From: Spirosoma foliorum | GTDB lineage: Bacteria > Bacteroidota > Bacteroidia > Cytophagales > Spirosomataceae | DNA length: 64,000 nt | Direction of reading: 5' to 3' | Assembly (NCBI RefSeq): GCF_014117325.1 | Contig: NZ_CP059732.1 | Location: 5,097,001 to 5,161,000, forward strand | Shown: positions 37,421 through 46,965 of the stretch, piece after piece | Numbering within the stretch: position 1 is the first letter of the stretch | Layout of the letters: the number at the start of each line of letters is the position of its first letter | The notes under the pieces: model-generated | Databases searched by the model: none | The model's input: only the letters and a program-made list of their open reading frames with translations | Told to the model about the DNA's origin: nothing | Program-made: the position numbers and the translations under genes

Positions 37421-37460
37421 AAAAGCCAGGTGACTTTACGTCGTCTGGCTTTCTTTTTTG
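37421..37460 (+). terminator. Rho-independent terminator
   Basis: AAAGCCAG at 37422-37429 pairs with CTGGCTTT at 37445-37452 around a 15-base loop and is followed by CTTTTTTG. It follows the small lipoprotein gene by 140 bases. Confidence 0.6.
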
Positions 37461-37491
37461 GGCATCAATTCGCCGGGTTCTACTCGCTCTT

Positions 37492-37632
37492 CTAACTCTT
37501 CACCGGATTCACCAGTGATGCTTTTATACTTTGCAAACTGATTGTCAGTAACGTAATCATCAACGCACCAATACCAGATGCGGTAAAAATCCACCACGAG
37601 AGCTTAGGCCGATACTCATATTTCTGAAGGGC
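37492..37632 (-). pseudogene. Remnant of an FtsX/MacB-type permease C-terminus
   Basis: The minus strand reads LQKYEYRPKLSWWIFTASG..LLTISLQSIKASLVNPVKS then TAG at 37492. This matches the last 46 residues of the three permeases nearby (for example WWLFASAG..SFQSIKAALINPVKSLRSE). Upstream, a stop and unrelated sequence follow at once, so only the last membrane helix and tail survive. It marks a fourth permease once present, or a copy left by recombination. Confidence 0.75.
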
Positions 37633-37662
37633 GGATTAGCATTGGATCGCATCTGGCAATTA

Positions 37663-38343
37663 TTAATTAGGGGTGACTACCAGATTCGTAAAATGGGCGT
37701 CGGTTCCAGGACCGATCCATAAAGCAATGGCTCCTTCCTGTGCTGGACCATGTTTTAGATCATTGACGATCAGGGATGGCTGTGAAGCGCCATGTACATA
37801 CAATCTGGCTTTATTTCCCTGAATCTCAATCTTTACTTTTGTCCATTCGCCCACTGCCAGATCCACATACGACTCGTACTTTTCGGGCGTTTCTTTTCGG
37901 CTTTTCTCCCAGGGGAAATCAGGATAGGAGATATATTGCACCGAGTGATTACGGCGTACCTGATCTTCCGCCCGACCATTGGTGGGGCGGAGGTAGATGC
38001 ATTCAAATTTGGAATCATCGTCAGCAACGCGGAAAGCGATACCCACAAACCCTCGTGCCCCCTCGCCGGCAGTAGCGAGTGGCTTACCGGCCAGTTCCAG
38101 CTCGATGGTGCCGTTCTGAAAGCGTAGATTTTTGATTTTGGCATAGGTTACCTGCGAAAAGTTGGTATTACCTGGATCGACCAACCGAACACTAGCTTTC
38201 CCGAGATAGGTTTCTGTCGATACCTCCACATGAACCGGCGTAAACTCGTCCTGGCTGGTGAGAGGTAGCTTCTTTATCTGGGCTACACTGATATGCCAAC
38301 ACAGAGTAGCTAACAAAACAAAAATTGATTTTCTCATTTTCAT
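37663..38343 (-). CDS. Secreted LamG/DUF1080-like concanavalin-fold protein
   Basis: Exported protein of 226 residues with signal peptide MKMRKSIFVLLATLCWHISVAQ. The mature part is a beta-sandwich (NLRFQNGTIELELAGKPL, GFVGIAFRVADDDSKFECIYLRPTNGR, WTKVKIEIQGNKARLYVHGASQPSLIVNDLKHG, GAIALWIGPGTDAHFTNLVV) of the kind seen in 3-keto-disaccharide hydrolase and family-16-like domains. No catalytic residues can be assigned. It is 57 bases upstream of the permease remnant's frame start and 27 bases after the chimeric permease, so it may be expressed with the latter. Confidence 0.78.
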   Translation of the reverse strand: MKMRKSIFVLLATLCWHISVAQIKKLPLTSQDEFTPVHVEVSTETYLGKASVRLVDPGNTNFSQVTYAKIKNLRFQNGTIELELAGKPLATAGEGARGFVGIAFRVADDDSKFECIYLRPTNGRAEDQVRRNHSVQYISYPDFPWEKSRKETPEKYESYVDLAVGEWTKVKIEIQGNKARLYVHGASQPSLIVNDLKHGPAQEGAIALWIGPGTDAHFTNLVVTPN

Positions 38344-38370
38344 TGGTTTGTATTTATTGTTAGTAAACTC

Positions 38371-40980
38371 TCATTCGCTACGTAAGCTTTTCACGGGATT
38401 TATCAAAGCCGCTTTGATCGATTGAAAGCTAGTTGTTAGGAAGGCCACTGCAATGACTAGGAGTCCGGCCGATGCAAACAGCCACCAGCTAAGCGCTATG
38501 CGGTACGGATAACCTTGCAGCCATTGGCTTGTTGCTACCCAGGCAAAGGGTATTGATATGGCCAAGGCTATAAAAATCAATTTTATAAAATCGGTTGACA
38601 GGGCAGATACAATACTGCTTACGGAAGCGCCCAGCACTTTGCGTATGCCAATTTCTTTTGTTCGTTGTTCGGCAGCTAATACAGATAACCCAAACAAACC
38701 AATGCAGGAAATGAATATAGTTAATATGGCACCGAATAAAATAATCTGTTTCCATTTTTCAATATCAGCATATTGTTTCCTGTTTTCATCGTTTTTGAAC
38801 ACATAAGAATAAGCACTCATCGGGTAAAATCGCTGATATATTTTTTGTATCCATTTTAAACTTGCAGCCGCTGTGTTGGGCTTTATCTTGATATAATAAG
38901 TTCCATACGAGCCATTCATGTTAAATAATTGCGGTGTTATTTTTTTGGTTAATGAAGCAAAATGATAATCTTTCACCACACCTATTACATGATACTTGTC
39001 ATTACTACTTCCCAAAAGCTCTATAGTTTCGCCAACTGGATTTTTCCAGTTGGCTGCTTTTACAAAACTTTCATTCACAATAACAGATTGTGCAGCATCA
39101 GCGGAAAATGAGGCTAAAAAATTCCTTCCTGCTACTAATGGAATTTTCAATAACGGCAAATAATTTTCATCAACAGTTTCACCAGAAAAGTATATGGGCG
39201 AGCCAACGGTATTTTTTGTACCAGTGCCCCATTTCCCGGCATTTTTTATGCTAACGCCGACAATATTTGGATTTCTGAGCAATTCTTTCTTAAAAGCGGC
39301 AACATCGGCAGATTTTAGGTCGTTTTTATTTACGATAACAAGATTATTGTCATCATACCCCAAATTGGTTTTGGTTAATAAATTAAACTGTTCATAAATG
39401 GTACTTGTAGCAATGATCAAAAACGATGCGAGCGTAAACTGCAATACCACCAATGATTTTTGCAGGTAATTTTTCCCTGCTATCTGAAAACGGCTATACA
39501 GAGTTTGTACAGGGTTGTAACCAGATAAAACCAATGCAGGGTAGAAGCCTGCAAGCAAGCCTGTGATGATATACAAAGTACTATAAGCTGTAATTAATTT
39601 TGCATCGAACAAATAAGAAATTGACAATGCTTTATTGGCAAGTTCATTAAACAACGGCAATAACAAGTACACCAACGCAATAGCTAATACACAAGCAACC
39701 GTGCAGAGAAAAAACGATTCGCCGAGAAACTGGAATATCAACTGTTTTCTATCACTGCCCATCACTTTGCGAATGCCGATTTCTTTCGCACGCTTAATTG
39801 ACCGTGCAATAGTGAGGTTCACAAAATTGATGCAGGCAATCAGCAACACAAACATTGCAATGCCTGAAAGTAAATAAGAATAAATTGGGTTACTTGCGTT
39901 AGTTAATCCATTAGCTACAGGCAGTTCTGTGTTTAAATGCATGTCAAGATAAGGCTGCAAAAAATAGGTACCCATAGGAATATCACTCGGGTTTCCGCCA
40001 TCATTTTTCAGCATCTCATAAAAAGTTCGCTTCGCATCTGCAACATAAAAACGTTGCATTTGCTTTTCAACTGTTTGCAGGTTTGCTTTATCATCCAATA
40101 CGACAAATGTATTTAGGAAAGAATTAAACCAGTTATGGGTATCCTTTATATCAGCGTCAGAGACGATAAAAGGCAGCAATGCGTCAAATTGTATGGAAGA
40201 ATTTTGCGGGCAGCGTTTTGTTACAGCCGTCACTTTGTAAGAGACAAAAGTGGTATCTACTTTTATCATCATTACTTTGCCGACAGCATCAGTTGTATTA
40301 AAATATTTCTTTGCAACATCTTCATTCAATACAATTGAATGTGGTTCTAGTAAACAGGTTTTAAGGTTTCCGGCTAATAAAGGAAATGTAAATACAGAAA
40401 AGAAATTTGAGTCAACGTATAACACCATACCTTGCTCCTGCACTTCAGCTCCTTTTTTTATATCTACAGCCCCTCCCTGCACACGAACGAAAGATTTTAT
40501 TCCAGGGATATTTTGCGTAAATCTTGGTCCTTGTAAAAAACCTGTACTGCCATTCTTATGGTTGCGTTCAATACGGTAAATAGTATTTACATGTTCATGA
40601 AACCGGTCAAAGCTTACTTCATCTTTTACATACAACATAATTAAAATGGCACAAGCCAGTCCAATGCTTAAGCCTGCTATGTTGATGAACGAATAAACCT
40701 TATTTTTCAACAGATTTCTAAGAGCGATTTTTAGATAGTTTTTTAGCATAGCCGTATTTGTTGGATTTGGAAATTCATTGTAGCGTTTCGGTTCTCGTCG
40801 TCGCACAAAGGGCGGCAGCACCGATACTACATTCAGCAAATAGCGCAGGCCAGCCTGTGTCCAGCCCACCCGATTATACCAGTACGTATACAGTTCATCC
40901 AAGTCGCCTTCAACTTCTTCGAGTGTTTCTTTAGGATGAAGTCGGGTTAAGAGCCAGTGGGCAAAGCGGGGCGGTTTCAT
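38371..40980 (-). CDS. FtsX/MacB-type ABC transporter permease with prefix domain, copy 1
   Basis: Inner-membrane permease, 869 residues from ATG 40980 (MKPPRFAHWLLTRLHP; the longer frame adds 10 residues from a repeat). Residues 1-75 are the 'permease prefix' domain (EVEGDLDELYTYWYNRVGWTQAGLRYLLNVVSVLPPF). After it come two MacB-periplasmic/FtsX units with membrane segments near 100, 370-490 and 750-860, ending ALINPVKSLRSE. No ATP-binding gene is close. The prefix is very like that of copy 2 in DNA and protein, but the core is visibly AT-richer and much more distant, suggesting a mosaic. It lies 58 bases after copy 2 and is probably on its transcript. Substrate unknown; such permeases are often linked to export or envelope stress. 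Confidence 0.9.
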   Translation of the reverse strand: MKPPRFAHWLLTRLHPKETLEEVEGDLDELYTYWYNRVGWTQAGLRYLLNVVSVLPPFVRRREPKRYNEFPNPTNTAMLKNYLKIALRNLLKNKVYSFINIAGLSIGLACAILIMLYVKDEVSFDRFHEHVNTIYRIERNHKNGSTGFLQGPRFTQNIPGIKSFVRVQGGAVDIKKGAEVQEQGMVLYVDSNFFSVFTFPLLAGNLKTCLLEPHSIVLNEDVAKKYFNTTDAVGKVMMIKVDTTFVSYKVTAVTKRCPQNSSIQFDALLPFIVSDADIKDTHNWFNSFLNTFVVLDDKANLQTVEKQMQRFYVADAKRTFYEMLKNDGGNPSDIPMGTYFLQPYLDMHLNTELPVANGLTNASNPIYSYLLSGIAMFVLLIACINFVNLTIARSIKRAKEIGIRKVMGSDRKQLIFQFLGESFFLCTVACVLAIALVYLLLPLFNELANKALSISYLFDAKLITAYSTLYIITGLLAGFYPALVLSGYNPVQTLYSRFQIAGKNYLQKSLVVLQFTLASFLIIATSTIYEQFNLLTKTNLGYDDNNLVIVNKNDLKSADVAAFKKELLRNPNIVGVSIKNAGKWGTGTKNTVGSPIYFSGETVDENYLPLLKIPLVAGRNFLASFSADAAQSVIVNESFVKAANWKNPVGETIELLGSSNDKYHVIGVVKDYHFASLTKKITPQLFNMNGSYGTYYIKIKPNTAAASLKWIQKIYQRFYPMSAYSYVFKNDENRKQYADIEKWKQIILFGAILTIFISCIGLFGLSVLAAEQRTKEIGIRKVLGASVSSIVSALSTDFIKLIFIALAISIPFAWVATSQWLQGYPYRIALSWWLFASAGLLVIAVAFLTTSFQSIKAALINPVKSLRSE

Positions 40981-40997
40981 GGTAGATGGGTATTGGC

Positions 40998-41021
40998 AGA
41001 GACAGGGCATGCCCTGTCTCT
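40998..41021. repeat. 24-bp perfect palindrome AGAGACAGGGCAT/GCCCTGTCTCT
   Basis: Perfect dyad without a loop between permease copies 1 and 2. It is a type of short intergenic palindrome widespread in bacteria. It sits only 17 bases upstream of copy 1's start codon, so it could affect expression of that gene. Confidence 0.7.
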
Positions 41022-41038
41022 ACGCACGGGGATACGGG

Positions 41039-43714
41039 TTATTCACTACGTAACGATTTCACCGGATTCACCAACGCGGCTTTTATACTCTGATAACTCA
41101 CCGTCAGCAAGGCAATCCCAATTGCTAGCAGTCCGGCCAACGCGAAAATCCACCAGTCCATTGTAACCTTATAGGCAAACTCCTTTAGCCATTGATTCAT
41201 GCCCCACCAGGCAATGGGGGAAGCAATCACCAGCGCAATCAGAATGAGTTTGAGAAAGTCTTTGGAAAGTAAGGCCACCACACTGCCAACGGATGCGCCC
41301 AGCACTTTCCGAACACCAATCTCCTTGGTGCGTTGCTCGGCGGTGTAGGTGGCCAATCCGAATAACCCTAAGCAGGCAATGAAAATGGTTAGGCTTGAGA
41401 AGAGGGTTAATACCTGTTCTATTTTTTGCTCGCTGACATAAACCTTTGCAAATCGATCATCTAGAAACGAATAGCTAAATGGGGCTGCGGGTGCAAATGA
41501 TTCCCATTGCTGCTTCAACGAAGCCAGAAACTCCGGAAGTTTATCTGTACGGGTTTTGACAAGAATATTGCCGGAGTTTCTACCCAAAAACATGGCTAAA
41601 GGTCCGATTTTCTGCCGTAGCGATTCGAAATGGAAGTCGCTGACGACACCAACAACCCGGTATATTATATTTACGCCATTATCATCCGTGTGACCAATTA
41701 GCTCTCTGCCAATCGGGTTCTTCTGCCAACCCAAGGCTTGTACAGCCGTTTCATTCAGAATAACCCCAGAGGCATCGGTCGGGAAACTTTTTGAAAAATT
41801 ACGCCCCTGCACCATCCGCATTCCCAGGGTAGGGATATACTCAGGATCAACGAAATAGAACCGGGTCATGACACCCTGATCAGGATTTTCTTTGGTCCTT
41901 ACGGTGGTGTTATCCATGTTGGTCCGCCCGACGGGTACCTGCCCTGAGATGCTCCCCATGACGACTTGTGGAGATTGAATGATTCTGTCGCGAAATACCG
42001 TCTCGTTGTTTCGGAGCATGTGCGTGTCATGAATCACCAGCACTTGTTCGTGATCAAATCCGACTTTCTGGCTTTGCATGTAACGCAGTTGGCGGTCGGC
42101 GGTAACGGTGGCGATGATTAGTGAGATGGTAACAAAAAATTGAAAGACCACCAAACCGCTTCGCAGGTTAAAACTTCCTCGTCTGGCTGTAGCCCGTCCC
42201 TTCAAGACTAAAACAGGCTTAAAGGAAGACAGGTAAAAAGCCGGGTAACTACCAGCCAGCAGCCCCACCAGCACAGTGCCCGCTACTAAACCAGCCGCTA
42301 CAGATGAGTTGGTCAATAAACTCATGGCAAGAGCTTTACCCGTCAATTGATTAAAAAACGGCAGCGCCAGACCTACCAGCAGTAATCCAACCAACAACGC
42401 CACTATCGCCAACAGAACTGATTCGATCAGGAACTGTTGCTGCAATTGCCCTTTTACCGAACCCAGCACCTTACGCACCCCGACCTCCCGTGAACGCCGA
42501 ACTGCCGTAGCGGTCGACAGGTTCATGAAATTTACGCACGCAATTAGCAGCATAAAAGCAGCAATGGCGGTCAGCACGTATACGTACATAATATTCCCAC
42601 TCTGACTTGACTCGCTCCTGGAATACAAATGAATATCGGTGAGTGGTTGTAGAAAAACCCCGAAATCATCACCCCGCTCGCGAAACTGTTTCGGGGTAAG
42701 TTTCAGCCATTTCTGTATTTCACTCCCCATCTGTTTTTCAGCGAGTTTGGAGATTTTGGCCTCCAGCTGTTTGTAATCGTAATGCTCGGGTAGAAGCACG
42801 TAGGTTTGATAGTCGATGCTATACAGCCATCCCGGCCAATCGATAACTTGATCATGACCGACTAACGTAGCCAGCATATCGAACCGAAAATGGGAGTTTG
42901 TCGGTACATTCCTGACCACGCCTGTAACCCGATAGGGCCTCTTGTCGTTGCCAAATGACAGGACTTTTCCAATCGGGTCCTGATTGCCGAAGTATTTTCG
43001 GGCGGTTTCTTCAGTCAATACTACCGTATTTGGCTCGGCTAATGCCCGCTTCGGATTTCCTTTCAGAAACGGAATGGTGAATACATCGAAAAAAGAGGAG
43101 TCGGCAAGCAGCAGGTTATCTTGTCTGAATGAGGTTGTTCCATAGCTGACAAACTCACCTCCCTGCCCCCTGATGCGTGTTGCTTTTAGTACTTCCGGAA
43201 ATTCCTGTTTCAAGTCCCGGGCGGCATTCTGCCCTAAACTGGGGCCACCAACGTCTTTTCCGTTCAACTGCAATTTAAGGTTAGCCCGGAAAATGCGGTC
43301 TGCTTTCTCGTTATAGCGATCGTAGGATAATTCATCCTGCACGTACAGCATAATCAGGATGCCAGTAGCCAGACCAATGGCTAGCCCAATCACATTAATA
43401 CTGGTTGAGACTTTTTGTCGTTTCAGATTGCGAAAGGCGATTTTGAGATAATTACGAATCATGTCAGGGTGTAGGTTTGAGGTGGTTCGGTAATCTTGTT
43501 GTTTACTAGGCTTTCGTCGGCGCACAAAGGGTGGCAACACCGACACTACATTCAGCAAATAGCGTAAGCTTGCCTGTGTCCGGCCCGCCCGATCATACCA
43601 GTACATGTACAGTTCATCCAGATCGCCTTCAACTTCTTCCAGGGTTTCATGCGGGTGAAGCGTAGTTAAAAGCCAGTGTGCCCAACGTGGTGGGGTTTTG
43701 TCAGGTGAGTTCAT
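41039..43714 (-). CDS. FtsX/MacB-type ABC transporter permease with prefix domain, copy 2
   Basis: Inner-membrane permease, 891 residues. The prefix domain (PPRWAHWLLTTLHPHETLEEVEGDLDELYMYWYDRAGRTQ) is followed by two MacB/FtsX units (KIAFRNLKRQKVSTSINVIGLAIGLATGIL; FMNLSTATAVRRSREVGVRKVLGSVKGQL; TAEQRTKEIGVRKVLGASVGSV) and the tail ALVNPVKSLRSE. It overlaps the PadR gene upstream by 4 bases (ATGA at 43711-43714), which means translational coupling and strongly suggests PadR control. An ATPase partner must be encoded elsewhere, or the protein works without one. GC content is like the surrounding genome. Confidence 0.93.
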   Translation of the reverse strand: MNSPDKTPPRWAHWLLTTLHPHETLEEVEGDLDELYMYWYDRAGRTQASLRYLLNVVSVLPPFVRRRKPSKQQDYRTTSNLHPDMIRNYLKIAFRNLKRQKVSTSINVIGLAIGLATGILIMLYVQDELSYDRYNEKADRIFRANLKLQLNGKDVGGPSLGQNAARDLKQEFPEVLKATRIRGQGGEFVSYGTTSFRQDNLLLADSSFFDVFTIPFLKGNPKRALAEPNTVVLTEETARKYFGNQDPIGKVLSFGNDKRPYRVTGVVRNVPTNSHFRFDMLATLVGHDQVIDWPGWLYSIDYQTYVLLPEHYDYKQLEAKISKLAEKQMGSEIQKWLKLTPKQFRERGDDFGVFLQPLTDIHLYSRSESSQSGNIMYVYVLTAIAAFMLLIACVNFMNLSTATAVRRSREVGVRKVLGSVKGQLQQQFLIESVLLAIVALLVGLLLVGLALPFFNQLTGKALAMSLLTNSSVAAGLVAGTVLVGLLAGSYPAFYLSSFKPVLVLKGRATARRGSFNLRSGLVVFQFFVTISLIIATVTADRQLRYMQSQKVGFDHEQVLVIHDTHMLRNNETVFRDRIIQSPQVVMGSISGQVPVGRTNMDNTTVRTKENPDQGVMTRFYFVDPEYIPTLGMRMVQGRNFSKSFPTDASGVILNETAVQALGWQKNPIGRELIGHTDDNGVNIIYRVVGVVSDFHFESLRQKIGPLAMFLGRNSGNILVKTRTDKLPEFLASLKQQWESFAPAAPFSYSFLDDRFAKVYVSEQKIEQVLTLFSSLTIFIACLGLFGLATYTAEQRTKEIGVRKVLGASVGSVVALLSKDFLKLILIALVIASPIAWWGMNQWLKEFAYKVTMDWWIFALAGLLAIGIALLTVSYQSIKAALVNPVKSLRSE

Positions 43715-44049
43715 TGGCCACTTAACTGTACTATTTTAGGTGGAATCATTCCCCAAAGCTCCTGGCGAAGCTGCTGAATCTCCTGAAGAGCCTTGCTCCC
43801 CAAAGCCGTTACCCGAAACAAGCGCTTTCGTCGTCCGCCCCGCTCCGTTGTACCTCCGCCCAATTCCGAGGTCACGAAGCCTTTCTCCTCCAGGCGAATG
43901 AGCGTGTTATGGACAGTACCAAATGTTACAATTCGGCCCGTGTGTTCCTCCAGTGCCTGACTAACGGTAACCCCGTAGCCTTCCCCATCCAGAATCGCCA
44001 CCATTAACAGAACAACCTCTTCAAACTCGCCTAAATACGTACGTCGCAT
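43711..44049 (-). CDS. PadR-family transcriptional regulator, copy 1
   Basis: DNA-binding winged-helix protein of 112 residues (LGEFEEVVLLMVAILDGEGYGVTVSQALEEHTGR..TVHNTLIRLEEKGFVTSELGG, then RGGRRKRLFRVTALG). Family members repress their own operon and are released by a ligand or by cell-wall or membrane stress. It is the first gene of the PadR-permease 2-permease 1 set, overlapping permease 2 by 4 bases. A 28-bp sequence upstream at 44059-44086 is shared with the second PadR gene and is the likely operator. Confidence 0.92.
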   Translation of the reverse strand: MRRTYLGEFEEVVLLMVAILDGEGYGVTVSQALEEHTGRIVTFGTVHNTLIRLEEKGFVTSELGGGTTERGGRRKRLFRVTALGSKALQEIQQLRQELWGMIPPKIVQLSGQ

Positions 44050-44058
44050 GGCCCTTGC

Positions 44059-44086
44059 TGATTAGTTTATATTTTATCGTACAAAT
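44059..44086 (-). promoter_or_regulatory. Candidate PadR operator, site 1
   Basis: On the minus strand the pattern is ATTTGT-N5-AAAAT-N3-AACTAATCA, ending 9 bases before the PadR ATG. The same spaced pattern, 20 fixed bases in 28, precedes the other PadR gene at 47323-47350. The TATTTG at its start resembles a Bacteroidota -7 box, which would put the site over the transcription start. Confidence 0.55.
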
Positions 44087-44210
44087 ATGCGACCAAAAAG
44101 AAAACCTGGCTCAAATGGGTCAGGTTGAGCATTTAACATCATGATAGTTAGTAAAATCTGTCCGTAAATGGACATGGCATTGTCCTACAACGGACGAGTA
44201 ATCAGGTGAG

Positions 44211-46859
44211 TTACTCACTTCGCAAACTCTTCACGGGATTTACCAAAGCGGCTTTTACACTCTGATAACTCACCGTTAGCAGTACGATGCTCAATGCCAC
44301 TGTGCCCGATAGGGCGAACATCCACCACTCAATACCAATCTTATAGACGAAGTCCTGCAACCAGCGGTGCATGGCCCACCAGGCGATTGGTGTGGCGACC
44401 AAAACAGCAATGCCGGTCAGTTGAATAAACTCCTTACTAAAGAGCCAGACAATACTTTCGACACCCGCGCCGAGAGCCTTTCGGATACCGATTTCTTTCG
44501 TTTTCTGAGCCGCCATGAACGAAATCATCCCAAACAGGCCAAGGCAACTGATACTGATAGCGATGATCGCAAAGAACTGAATCAGTTTCAGAATGAGTTC
44601 GTCCAGGGCATAGAACTGAGCCACCTGATCATCGACAAACTGGTAGCTGTAAATGAATTCGGGGAAGCTTGTATTCCAGATTTTCTCCAACGACGTTAAC
44701 GTTTCCCGTCGGCTTTGCAGATTGATTTTTACGGCGCAATTACCGTACTCACCCAGATTAGCCCGCAGACAGATTGGGTCGATAGCGCCCCGGAATGAGT
44801 TATTGAAAAAGTCTTTCATTACGCCCACAATTGGCCCTCTCCGGCGTCCTTTACTGGTAATGAGTATCTTACCGAGGGCTTCCTGTGGCGATTTTATACC
44901 CAGCGCTTTCACAGCCGTTTCGTTAATGACAAACTCTCGGGTAGTATCAGAATGAAGAATGTTACGGCCCGCAACCAGTTTCAGATCAAACGTAGGCATG
45001 TAGGCTTCATCGGCGTCTTTGGTCCGGATTAAAAAATCCTCGTCCTTATCCCGATTATCAAAACGTACACTCGTCATATTCACAGCCTGTGAAGCCGGAG
45101 CCTGCATGCAAAACGATACATTTTCGACACCCGGAAGCTGCATAAACTGCGATTTGAGCGTACTCATTTTAGCAGCTTCCTGCACAGGCATGGGCAACAG
45201 GACTACACTGTTTTTATTAAATCCCAGATCGGATTGCTGCGAAAAACGCATCTGACTGGTAATGACAATGGTCCCGATAATGAGTATCTGGGAAATGGCC
45301 AATTGCCCCACAACCAATACGCGTCGGATTGAAAAACCACCAACGTGTTTCTGAGACAGCTTCCCTTTCAAGGCCAGAATCGGCTGGAAGCCCGCCAGTA
45401 TCAAACCAGGATACGAACCTGATAGCAGCGTAACGAGGATCGTTAAGGCAACCAGAAAGCCAACCAGTTGATAATTAATCATGATCGACAGATCAATCTG
45501 GAATAGCTGATTCAGTAGAGGCATCAGCAGATAAGCGACGCCAACTGCCACTAGCATAGCAAAAACGGCAATGATACCCGTTTCGGCAATGAACTGCCAG
45601 AACAGTTGGGCCCGCTCACTACCCAATACTTTTCGGATACCAATCTCCTTGGCACGTTTCAGAGCCTGAGCCGTGGCCAGATTAACGAAATTAACACAGG
45701 CCGTAACGATCAACAGCAACCCAATCAGCGACAAAGCCCATAGATTCGTTTTGTCCATTCGACCATCATAATTCAGGTTGAAATGAATGTCGGCGATGGG
45801 TTGTAAACGAAACACATTTTTCCGTTCGGTGGCGTCCTTGATGTACTTCTGGCTAATCGCGGTAAAGGCTTTTTCGGCCTCCGCTACCGGCACTGTTGGC
45901 TTGAGCAGCACAAAACACTGCATATTCCCCGAAATGCCCGTCCAGTTTTCCTCGTGAAACCAATCATTGTAGGGTTTCAGATTGGCAAAGGAGACGTAAA
46001 TCTCTTCCCGCCGATCGGTATTCGCCGGGATATTTTGCAGGACACCCGTTACTGTGACATCCATCCGGTTATCCAATCGAATCGTCTTTCCAACGGGATT
46101 CTGATCACCAAAAAGCTTCTGGCCTATCGCTTCGGTAATGACCACCCGATCTGGCTCAGCCAGCGCGGCAGGCCGTCCCTGCACAAATGGAAAGCTCATT
46201 ATTTCCAGGAACTCGGGTTCGGCAAACGCGATAGCTTCCCGAAACTTATTGGTTGATCTGGTACCGGGTATTGAAATGGTAGTCCCATAATTGGTGGCAA
46301 CCCGGCCCGTTTTTTCCGCGAATGTGTATTCGTCCCGAAAAACCCGACCCATAGGTACATACACACCCGCTGAGCTTAAGGCGTTTGCCGCCCCTGTTCC
46401 AGTCACGATTCGGTAAATACGGTCGGCGTTGGCATGAAACCGGTCGAAACTAAGGTGATAGCTCACCATCATGAAAATCAGGATGCTGCAAGCCATGCTG
46501 AGCGCCAATCCGAATACGTTGAGGGTTGTATAGGATTTGTTGCGGACAAGGTTGCGTCGGGCAACGGTAAGGTAATTGCGTATCATATCTGGATGAAAAA
46601 ATGGAAGCTGAACGTACTCAACCGACTCATGGATTCCAGGCGACGGACCACGTCGAAATGCTTTAAAAAAGAATGGACTTACATACTGTACTGCCGCCCA
46701 TCCATACTCCCGACGCGCCTTAGTCGCGCCCACTTCATCGACTCGTTTATAAAATACCTCGTGCAAATCTCCCTGCACGTCCTCCAGCAGATGAGGAGCC
46801 AGGAAGGCTTCTAAAAGTCGGTCGGCCCAGCGGGGCGGTTCGACGGGTCGAGGGTTCAT
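44211..46859 (-). CDS. FtsX/MacB-type ABC transporter permease with prefix domain, copy 3
   Basis: Inner-membrane permease, 882 residues. The prefix domain is a different subtype (PPRWADRLLEAFLAPHLLEDVQGDLHEVFYKRVDEVGATKARREY) from copies 1 and 2. Two MacB/FtsX units follow (VARRNLVRNKSYTTLNVFGLALSMACSILIF; NLATAQALKRAKEIGIRKVLGSERAQL; AAQKTKEIGIRKALGAGVESIV), ending ALVNPVKSLRSE, identical to copy 2. It is the partner of PadR copy 2, but 106 bases of repeat-rich DNA separate the two instead of the 4-base overlap seen for the other pair. Confidence 0.92.
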   Translation of the reverse strand: MNPRPVEPPRWADRLLEAFLAPHLLEDVQGDLHEVFYKRVDEVGATKARREYGWAAVQYVSPFFFKAFRRGPSPGIHESVEYVQLPFFHPDMIRNYLTVARRNLVRNKSYTTLNVFGLALSMACSILIFMMVSYHLSFDRFHANADRIYRIVTGTGAANALSSAGVYVPMGRVFRDEYTFAEKTGRVATNYGTTISIPGTRSTNKFREAIAFAEPEFLEIMSFPFVQGRPAALAEPDRVVITEAIGQKLFGDQNPVGKTIRLDNRMDVTVTGVLQNIPANTDRREEIYVSFANLKPYNDWFHEENWTGISGNMQCFVLLKPTVPVAEAEKAFTAISQKYIKDATERKNVFRLQPIADIHFNLNYDGRMDKTNLWALSLIGLLLIVTACVNFVNLATAQALKRAKEIGIRKVLGSERAQLFWQFIAETGIIAVFAMLVAVGVAYLLMPLLNQLFQIDLSIMINYQLVGFLVALTILVTLLSGSYPGLILAGFQPILALKGKLSQKHVGGFSIRRVLVVGQLAISQILIIGTIVITSQMRFSQQSDLGFNKNSVVLLPMPVQEAAKMSTLKSQFMQLPGVENVSFCMQAPASQAVNMTSVRFDNRDKDEDFLIRTKDADEAYMPTFDLKLVAGRNILHSDTTREFVINETAVKALGIKSPQEALGKILITSKGRRRGPIVGVMKDFFNNSFRGAIDPICLRANLGEYGNCAVKINLQSRRETLTSLEKIWNTSFPEFIYSYQFVDDQVAQFYALDELILKLIQFFAIIAISISCLGLFGMISFMAAQKTKEIGIRKALGAGVESIVWLFSKEFIQLTGIAVLVATPIAWWAMHRWLQDFVYKIGIEWWMFALSGTVALSIVLLTVSYQSVKAALVNPVKSLRSE

Positions 46860-46965
46860 AATGGATAATGAAAAATGGATAATTGTAATGAGAAACCAGA
46901 CTTTCTAGTACTTGATCAAACTCGTAGTCATCGTTGTACATTTTACATTGTTCATTATTCATTCC
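46860..46965. repeat. ATTATCC/ATTATTC low-complexity repeats splitting PadR and permease
   Basis: GGATAATGAAAAATGGATAA at the left and TTCATTATTCATTCC at the right form a loose inverted pair of the same family as 21600-21741. They fill the gap between PadR copy 2 and permease copy 3. Confidence 0.65.
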
